Source of the DNA: Planctomycetota bacterium
GTDB lineage: Bacteria; Planctomycetota; Planctomycetia; Isosphaerales; Isosphaeraceae
Direction: 5' to 3'
NCBI GenBank assembly: GCA_021777685.1
Contig: JAJYDH010000428.1
Span: 1-5,521 of the forward strand
Length of the DNA: 5,521 nt
A program made the position numbers and the translations under genes. Below the pieces are notes generated by a model. The model was not told the origin of the DNA. It was given only the letters and a program-made list of their open reading frames with translations, and made no database searches. How positions within the stretch are numbered: position 1 is the stretch's first letter; every line of letters starts with the position of its first letter. This document shows, piece after piece, positions 1 through 5,521 of this stretch.

Positions 1-1902
1 GCCGAGGACCAGGCCGAGGATCGTCGCCCCGAAGAGCTGCTGGAACAGGCTGAGCAGGACGTGCAGGAACCCGAACAGCAGGGACGAAAGGACGATGGCG
101 GTCGTCGTGTTGTAGGTCCGCTCCAGGCCCGAGAGGATGAAGCCCCGGAACGCGAACTCCTCGGTGATCGCCGGCAGGAGGGCGAAGACGAGCAGGGCCA
201 CGCCGAGGTTGGGGATCTGCTTGCCCAGCTCGCCGAGCTGCGACCGGATCGCGTCGGAGGCCGGGAACAACTTCTCGACGTGATAGGCGACCTCGCGGAC
301 GGCCGGGTTCAGGGTCAGGGCCAGGCCGGCGGCGAGCGCCAGCTCATGCCACCGGGGCCACCTCAGTCGGAGGGTCCTCGCCGGGTCGGACGTGAGCAGG
401 ACGGAGAGCACGAGCGGCGGCCCGAGGATGAACGCCAGGTGGCCCAGGACCATCCCCTTGACCGGCGACGTGGTGGTCCCCAGCGATTGCATCAGGAACC
501 AGGCCAGGCTGAGCATCCCGGCGAAGCAGAACAGGGCGGCGCCGGCGTTGGGCGTCGGCTCCTTGTCGCGGACCAGGTGCCTCAGCCAGCTCTTGAGGTC
601 GAACGCCTCGGCCTCGCGGAAGACCACGTCCTCGCGGCGGAAGAGGTCGACCGCCCAGCGGAGGGCGACCCAGGCGTAGACCAGCGTCGGCAGGAGGACG
701 GGCAGGAAGTACATCCGGGCGACGTCGTAATCGCCCAGGATCAGCGCCTTGAGCAGGAGCGAGACGCCGGTGATCGGCACCAGGCTGTAGAACAGGGTCA
801 GCGAGACCTCGGGCGCCAGGGTGACGAGGATCAGCGGGAGGCTGGCCAGGTAGAGGGGGGTCATGTAATACTGCCCCTCCTTCATGCTCCGGGCCATCGT
901 CGCCAGGCCCACGCAGATCGCCGCGAAGAAGGCCGAGAGCGGGATCAACAGGAGCATCATCCAGAAGTAGGAGCTGGGCGACGGCGGGGCGATCATCGTC
1001 GCCATCTTGCCCCCGCCCTTCGGCCCGGCCGAGGCGACCTGCGAGGCGAGCTGCACGCCGGTCAGGCCCATGCTCACCAGGTTCAGGACGGCGGTCATGA
1101 TGCTGGCCAGCATCACGGTGAAGAACTTGCCCATGACGATCTCCGACCGCCTGGCCGGGCTGATCAGGAGCGTCTCCATCGTCCCGCGCTCCTTCTCCCC
1201 GGCGCAGAGGTCGACGGCCGGGTAGAAGGCGCCGGTCAGGGCCATGATGACCAGCAGGAACGGGAAGATCCGGCCCCAGATGCTGCCGCCGACCTCGCTC
1301 TCGGGCGCGACGTCCTCGCCCTCGACGTCGACCGGCTCGGTGTAGCCGGGAGGCTTCTTGTCCTGGACGAGCCTGGCCCGGACGATCGAGTCGCGCCACT
1401 GTTCGAGCACGTCCCGGAGTCGGAGGTAGGTGATCTGGCTCGGCTCGTCCGTGCTGTCGTAGAGGATGGGGAGCCTGGCCGAGCCGACCGCGGCGATCTG
1501 CCCCTCAAGGTCGGCCGGGACGATGACGACCGCGTCGGCCAATCCCGCCCTGATCCCCTTGCGGACGGCGCCGGGCTTGAGCCAGTCCCAGCCAGCCGTC
1601 CGGGTCTCGACCTTGAGCCGGGCGGCGTCCTTCTCGCGGGCGAACAGGGAGGGCTCGAAGCCGTCCCGGCCCGCGTTGAGCAGGCGGGGCGAGGCCGGCA
1701 GGTGCTCGGAGCCGAGGACCACGACGGTCCGGGGCTTCTGGTCGAACGACGCCGAGAGCTGCAAGATCCCGATCCCCAGGATCGGATAGAGCAGCAGGGG
1801 CAGGACGAAGACCGTGAACAGCGTCCGGCGGTCGCGGAGCTGGTCGCGGGCCTCGCGCCGGAAGATCGTCCAGACGTTCCGCCAGTTGAGGTTCCAGCCC
1901 AT
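1..1902 (-). CDS. ABC-2 (NatB-type) permease fused to CPBP intramembrane protease, C-terminus outside window
   Basis: Membrane subunit of an ABC exporter, read on the minus strand from ATG at 1902 and still open at base 1 (634 residues seen). Residues about 27-48 form a first membrane helix. Residues about 50-205 are a soluble loop, probably extracytoplasmic. A helix at about 212-232 then leads into GEKERGTMETLL (235-246), a hallmark of the ABC-2 family. Further helices lie at about 256-281, 312-336 and 348-417, with KEGQYYMTP at 341-349, as in NatB-like proteins. After a polar linker (about 418-450) more helices begin, and a CPBP (ABI) protease domain follows with EEFAFR (E581, E582, R586) and FGFLH (F610, H614). 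These are the first two of its usual metal-site motifs; the last lies beyond the edge. NatB exports sodium in Bacillus with NatA, but the substrate here is unknown. The gene is coupled to the ATPase gene upstream. Confidence 0.93.
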   Translation of the reverse strand, partial: MGWNLNWRNVWTIFRREARDQLRDRRTLFTVFVLPLLLYPILGIGILQLSASFDQKPRTVVVLGSEHLPASPRLLNAGRDGFEPSLFAREKDAARLKVETRTAGWDWLKPGAVRKGIRAGLADAVVIVPADLEGQIAAVGSARLPILYDSTDEPSQITYLRLRDVLEQWRDSIVRARLVQDKKPPGYTEPVDVEGEDVAPESEVGGSIWGRIFPFLLVIMALTGAFYPAVDLCAGEKERGTMETLLISPARRSEIVMGKFFTVMLASIMTAVLNLVSMGLTGVQLASQVASAGPKGGGKMATMIAPPSPSSYFWMMLLLIPLSAFFAAICVGLATMARSMKEGQYYMTPLYLASLPLILVTLAPEVSLTLFYSLVPITGVSLLLKALILGDYDVARMYFLPVLLPTLVYAWVALRWAVDLFRREDVVFREAEAFDLKSWLRHLVRDKEPTPNAGAALFCFAGMLSLAWFLMQSLGTTTSPVKGMVLGHLAFILGPPLVLSVLLTSDPARTLRLRWPRWHELALAAGLALTLNPAVREVAYHVEKLFPASDAIRSQLGELGKQIPNLGVALLVFALLPAITEEFAFRGFILSGLERTYNTTTAIVLSSLLFGFLHVLLSLFQQLFGATILGLVLG

Positions 1903-2684
1903 CAGTCGAGGCCCCTCGCCGGCCCGACGGCCAGGCTCTCGCGGACGGCCTCGGCCCGCTCGACCAGGTGGAAGAACAGCTCCTCCAGGTCGGGCTGGCC
2001 GAACCGTTCGAGCAGCTCGCCCGGCTCCCCCTCGGCCTGGACCCGCCCCTTGTGGATGATGGCGACCCTCGAACAGAGCTTCTCGACCTCGTGCATCGAG
2101 TGCGTCGAGAAGAGGATGGTCTTCCCCTGGTCGCGCAGCTCGGCGATCTTCTGGAGGACCGCTCGGGCGACCAGGACGTCGAGGCCGGAGGTCGGCTCGT
2201 CGAAGATCAGGACGGGCGGGTCGTGGACGATCGTCCGGGCGATCGAGACCTTCTGCTTCATCCCGGTCGACATCTTCGAGCCGAGGACGTCGCGGAAGTC
2301 GTTCATCTGGAGCCAGTCGAAGATGGCCTCCATCCGCTCGCGGAGCCGGCCCTCGGGCAACTGGTAGAGCCGGCCGAAGTATTCGACCAGCTCCCAGGCG
2401 GTCATCCGGTCGTAGATCCCGGTGCTGGCCGACATGTAGCCGATGCTCGCCCGGACGGCCTCGGGCTGCGTCGCCACGTCGAACCCGGCGACCACGGCCC
2501 GGCCGCCCGTGGGCCGGAGCACCGTGCTCAGGATGCGCAGGGTCGTCGTCTTGCCCGCCCCGTTGGGGCCGAGCAGGCCGAAGATCGAGCCCGGATGGCA
2601 GTCGAAGCCGACGTCGACCACCGCCGGGACCCGGCCTCGCCGGTAGTCCCGGAACGACTTCGAGAGGTGTTCGACATGGATCAC
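1902..2684 (-). CDS. ABC transporter ATP-binding protein, NatA type
   Basis: Cytoplasmic ATPase subunit (260 aa) that powers the permease encoded directly downstream. Walker A is GPNGAGKT (39-46), the signature is MSTGMKQK (138-145), Walker B is LIFDEP (159-164), the D-loop is SGLD (166-169) and the switch histidine is H195. The region around residues 83-95 reads YMSASTGIYDRMT, so the usual Q-loop glutamine appears to be replaced by A86. This resembles NatA-like members as I recall them. The length is normal for a stand-alone nucleotide-binding subunit of an ABC-2 exporter. The start is GTG at 2684. No ATG, GTG or TTG lies between it and the upstream in-frame stop at 2751-2753, so this start is forced. 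I see no Shine-Dalgarno before it. The stop overlaps the permease start by one base. The substrate cannot be read from the sequence. Confidence 0.95.
   Translation of the reverse strand: MIHVEHLSKSFRDYRRGRVPAVVDVGFDCHPGSIFGLLGPNGAGKTTTLRILSTVLRPTGGRAVVAGFDVATQPEAVRASIGYMSASTGIYDRMTAWELVEYFGRLYQLPEGRLRERMEAIFDWLQMNDFRDVLGSKMSTGMKQKVSIARTIVHDPPVLIFDEPTSGLDVLVARAVLQKIAELRDQGKTILFSTHSMHEVEKLCSRVAIIHKGRVQAEGEPGELLERFGQPDLEELFFHLVERAEAVRESLAVGPARGLD
1912..1917 (-). promoter_or_regulatory. Ribosome binding site of the permease gene
   Basis: On the minus strand GAGGGG lies 9 bases before the ATG at 1902, inside the last codons of the ATPase gene. The ATPase stop and permease start overlap as TGATG (1904-1900). 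A short complementary CCTCG directly follows the GAGGGG and could fold back on it. Translation may therefore depend on ribosomes arriving from the ATPase gene. Confidence 0.5.
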
Positions 2685-2753
2685 GAGACGACTCGGAGCG
2701 AGAGAGGAATGGACGGGCCCCGTCGAAGGCCGGCACCGGACTCGGCCCGATCA

Positions 2754-2782
2754 ATCATGGGTCGCCGATCGGCCGCGTGCAA
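2754..2782 (-). promoter_or_regulatory. Candidate promoter of the ABC exporter unit
   Basis: On the minus strand TTGCAC (2782-2777) and CATGAT (2759-2754) are separated by 17 bases. They match the sigma-70 consensus at 3 and 4 of 6 positions. This would start the transcript near 2747, about 60 bases before the GTG of the ATPase gene. The spacer contains the palindrome at 2764-2773. The boxes are weak and unproven. Confidence 0.3.
2764..2773. repeat. 10-bp perfect palindrome in divergent intergenic region
   Basis: GCCGATCGGC reads the same on both strands. It lies in the middle of the spacer of the candidate minus-strand promoter, a possible operator position. Short GC-rich palindromes also occur by chance, so only the sequence symmetry is certain. 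Confidence 0.4.
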
Positions 2783-2785
2783 CCC

Positions 2786-2811
2786 CCGCCCCTCGGATTC
2801 GCCGGGGGCGG
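2786..2811. repeat. Strong GC-rich inverted repeat (hairpin) between divergent genes
   Basis: Left arm CCGCCCC-T-CGG (2786-2796), loop ATTCG (2797-2801), right arm CCG-GGGGCGG (2802-2811). This gives ten G-C pairs with one bulged T at 2793. No T-run follows on either strand, so it is not a standard rho-independent terminator. No gene ends here either. It lies about 80 bases before the Uma2 start and about 100 bases before the ATPase start. It would be outside both transcripts if the proposed promoters are correct, which favours a role at the DNA level or none. Confidence 0.6.
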
Positions 2812-2819
2812 ACGGTCCG
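2809..2819. repeat. Short dyad CGGAC-G-GTCCG
   Basis: A 5+1+5 inverted repeat that overlaps the right arm of the hairpin at 2786-2811. It is the third symmetrical element within 56 bases of the divergent region. It could be a protein-binding site, but this is inferred from symmetry alone. Confidence 0.35.
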
Positions 2820-2844
2820 GCTCCAACGTCGTCGGGATGTCGGG

Positions 2845-2850
2845 TAGGAT
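2845..2850 (+). promoter_or_regulatory. Candidate -10 box of the Uma2-family gene
   Basis: TAGGAT matches the TATAAT consensus at 4 of 6 positions and lies 41 bases before the ATG at 2892. It would give a leader of roughly 35 bases. No convincing -35 box is present about 17 bases upstream (TCCAAC). Two direct copies of GTCGGG (2831-2836 and 2839-2844) precede it. Confidence 0.3.
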
Positions 2851-2876
2851 GAGGGAAAGTCCGACCCACAACCGCC

Positions 2877-2883
2877 AAGGGAG
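2877..2883 (+). promoter_or_regulatory. Ribosome binding site of the Uma2-family gene
   Basis: AAGGGAG lies 8 bases before the ATG at 2892 and supports that start codon. It survives although the reading frame behind it is interrupted, which suggests the damage is recent. Confidence 0.6.
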
Positions 2884-2891
2884 CCCTGAAC

Positions 2892-3475
2892 ATGGCCACC
2901 GTCACGACGCCCGAGTCGTCCGTCGAGCCAGCTTCCGGCATTCGCGACGATCTCGTGTACGAGGTCATCAACGGCAAACCCTTGGAGCGACCTCAGATGG
3001 GCAGCTATCCGGTCGAGGTTGCCTCGATCCTCCTCGAATATCTCGGCCCCTTCCTTCGGCAGGCAGGACTGGGTCGGGCCGTCGTGGAGATGCTCTTTCG
3101 GATCGATGAAAAGACACAATACCGTCCCGATCTTGCTTACGTCTCCCACGAGAAATGGCCGCTTTCTCGACGAGCTCCCGGCCGCCGGCCCTGAGACATC
3201 ATCCCGGACCTGGCCGTCGAGGTGATCAGCAAGAATGACACCGCGTGGGAAGTGCTGGAGAAGGTCCGTGCCTATCTCGAAGCCGGTGCCCGCGCCGTCT
3301 GGATGGTCTATCCGAACCTCGAATTGGTCCACGTCTACGAGTCGTTCACGAGCGTCCGTGTTCACACCCGTCAGGATGACCTGGAAGGCGGCGAGGTCAT
3401 CTCCGGATTCCGGCTCCCCCTCGACCTGCTCTTCCAGGGGGAGAAGGCCGAGGAAGACCTCGACGACCCCGCCGA

Positions 3476-3479
<4 letters not shown>
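2892..3479 (+). pseudogene. Uma2-family (DUF820) putative endonuclease, interrupted by in-frame TGA
   Basis: From ATG 2892 to TAA 3479 the frame holds 195 codons, a normal Uma2 length, with TGA at codon 101 (3192-3194). The first part has YEVINGK (23-29) and YRPDLAYVSHEKWP (77-90). After the stop the same frame continues with IPDLAVEVISKNDT (104-117), then K124, Y128 and W137 in VWMVYP. The acidic residues (D80, D106, E110) and K124 resemble the PD-(D/E)XK nuclease-like core of this family. Its members are common in many copies in cyanobacteria and planctomycetes, and their role is poorly known. The TGA stands where relatives often have Trp before an acidic residue, so TGG to TGA is the simplest cause. 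Alternatively, the +1 frame reads DELPAAGPE just before the stop, which would fit a pair of nearby indels. A stretch at 3101-3120 is only 7/20 G+C, lower than its surroundings. The gene stands alone, divergent from the ABC unit and convergent with mqnC. Confidence 0.8.
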
Positions 3480-4582
<1,103 letters not shown>

Positions 4583-4588
4583 GGTCTA

Positions 4589-4595
4589 CTCCTTC
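4589..4595 (-). promoter_or_regulatory. Ribosome binding site deciding the TTG start of mqnC
   Basis: On the minus strand GAAGGAG stands 6 bases before TTG 4582. It lies inside the mqnA coding sequence, in codons for P-E-G-V. The match and spacing are near ideal and support the unusual start codon over any later one. They also point to translational coupling of the two enzymes. Confidence 0.75.
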
Positions 4596-5430
4596 GGGTG
4601 CCAGGCCCAGGTCGGCGGCCATCCGGGCGAACAGGCGGAGGCCGGCGATCTCCGGCCCGCCCAGGTCGTAAGATAACACGCGGGTGAGGTATTCGTAACA
4701 TGCCTCGCGATCGAGCCCGAGCCTCGGCCCGTGCGTGCTCGCCAGGTCGTCGGCATGGGCCAGGCCGTCGGCCCGACACCGGGCCAGGATCTCGGGCAGA
4801 TCGCCCAGGTCCACCCCCGGCCGGGCCACCCAGAGCGCGAAGACGAAGGGCAGGCCGGTCAGGTTGTTCCACGCCTCGGCCAGGTCGACGACCTCGTGAA
4901 AGGGCGCGTCGGGGACCTTCATCGCCCGGTCGCCGATCACGAGGACCGCGTCGGCCGTGCTCTCCAGAGCCGAGACGCCCATCGGCAGACTCTCGATCCG
5001 CGACGGTCGGAGCCCATACCTCGCGTCCAGCCAGACCCTCGTCAGCGCCTGGCTCGTCCGCGACCCTTCGTCGAGCGCCAGCCGGTCGATCTTCTCCAGC
5101 GGGACCCGGCTGAACAGCTTGACGCTCCTCACGGCCCCCCGCGCGGCGATCGCGAAGCCCGGCAGGATCTCGTAGCCCGAGGCCGCGCCCCGGAGGTACT
5201 CGACCGAGGGGATCAACGCCACGTCGACGTCGCCCGACGCCAGGCTGCTCGCCAGGCGGCTCGGCAGGTCCATCGACAGCTCGACCCGGCCCGCATGCCC
5301 TTCTAGCCGGTAGTAGAGCGGCTTGGCGTTGAGGTAGCTGACCGCGCCGACGCGAATCGCTGGCGACATGGGCGCCCCACGTCCGGGACCATTCCGGCTC
5401 GGGCCGGTCGAAGTTTCAGAAGCCATTGAA

Positions 5431-5458
5431 ATTATAGTCGGATTCGTCCGAGACTCAA
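5431..5458 (-). promoter_or_regulatory. Promoter of the mqnA-mqnC unit
   Basis: On the minus strand TTGAGT (5458-5453) and a perfect TATAAT (5436-5431) are separated by 16 bases, a sigma-70-like layout. The TATAAT stands out in this GC-rich sequence. The predicted RNA start is near 5424, giving a leader of about 55 bases to ATG 5369. The spacer holds a small inverted repeat, TCGGA-CGAA-TCCGA on the minus strand (5451-5438), which might be an operator. Confidence 0.65.
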
Positions 5459-5521
5459 CGCCAACGTCGCGAAAGCCGAAGGAAGCGGCGACCTCACCCG
5501 ATCCTTGACCGGCCCACCGGG
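5459..5521. other. Right edge, no gene recognised
   Basis: I recognise no gene here. On the minus strand the mqnA frame stays open to the edge but has no start codon before 5426. Another minus-strand frame stays open from the edge to a TAA within the TATAAT box. It encodes only about 29 unrecognised residues and could at most be the tail of an upstream gene. Confidence 0.4.

Noticed and set aside
344..1399. Minus-strand open frame of 351 codons in another frame of the permease region
   Set aside because: The permease frame contains clear membrane helices and hallmark motifs. This frame gives an Arg/Gly/Ala/Asp/Pro-rich product with none.
61..2367. Plus-strand open frame of 768 codons opposite the ABC unit
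   Set aside because: Its translation is a low-complexity run of R, G, E, Q and D without family motifs. It mirrors GC-biased codons of the minus-strand permease and ATPase, which carry all expected motifs.
2786..2811. Rho-independent terminator
   Set aside because: The stem is strong, but there is no T-run on either strand and no gene ends next to it.
1968..2852. Plus-strand open frame of 294 codons across the ATPase gene
   Set aside because: It is antisense to a fully recognisable ATPase, has no known motif and runs through the dyad region. It is a composition artefact.
3192..3194. TGA read as selenocysteine
   Set aside because: Uma2 proteins are not known selenoproteins and the position matches a Trp in relatives. 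I see no reason to prefer recoding over a nonsense change.

Overview
The window is GC-rich, with codons strongly biased to G or C at the third position. That bias leaves very long mirror-image open frames opposite every real gene. The gene content is a NatAB-type exporter whose permease is fused to a CPBP protease, the futalosine menaquinone genes mqnA and mqnC, and a Uma2-family gene. Together with the composition this suggests a planctomycete, probably of the Isosphaeraceae type. That assignment is inference from gene content, not from a marker gene.

Left part (1-2684, minus strand): a two-gene ABC exporter unit. An ATP-binding subunit (260 aa, GTG start) is followed, with a TGATG stop/start overlap, by a membrane subunit. 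The membrane subunit joins an ABC-2 permease of NatB type to a C-terminal CPBP intramembrane protease domain. It runs off the left edge, so only its first 634 residues are seen.

Middle part (2685-3479): a divergent intergenic region of about 207 bp with three inverted repeats and weak promoter-like boxes facing both ways. It is followed on the plus strand by a Uma2-family (DUF820, PD-(D/E)XK nuclease fold) gene broken by an in-frame TGA in the middle. Both halves lie in the same frame and are otherwise well preserved.

Right part (3476-5458, minus strand): mqnA (chorismate dehydratase) and mqnC (cyclic dehypoxanthinyl futalosine synthase, radical SAM), two steps of the futalosine route to menaquinone. 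mqnC starts at a TTG inside the end of mqnA, behind a strong Shine-Dalgarno. A good promoter (TTGAGT, 16 bp, TATAAT) sits at the 5' end of mqnA and argues for an mqnA start shorter than the longest frame. mqnC and the Uma2 gene converge and share a TTAA at their stop codons.

I found no RNA gene, CRISPR array, insertion sequence or clear rho-independent terminator. I see no evidence of a wholly new system. The points most worth checking are the permease-protease fusion, the interrupted Uma2 gene, the dyad cluster between the divergent genes, and the start sites of mqnA and mqnC.
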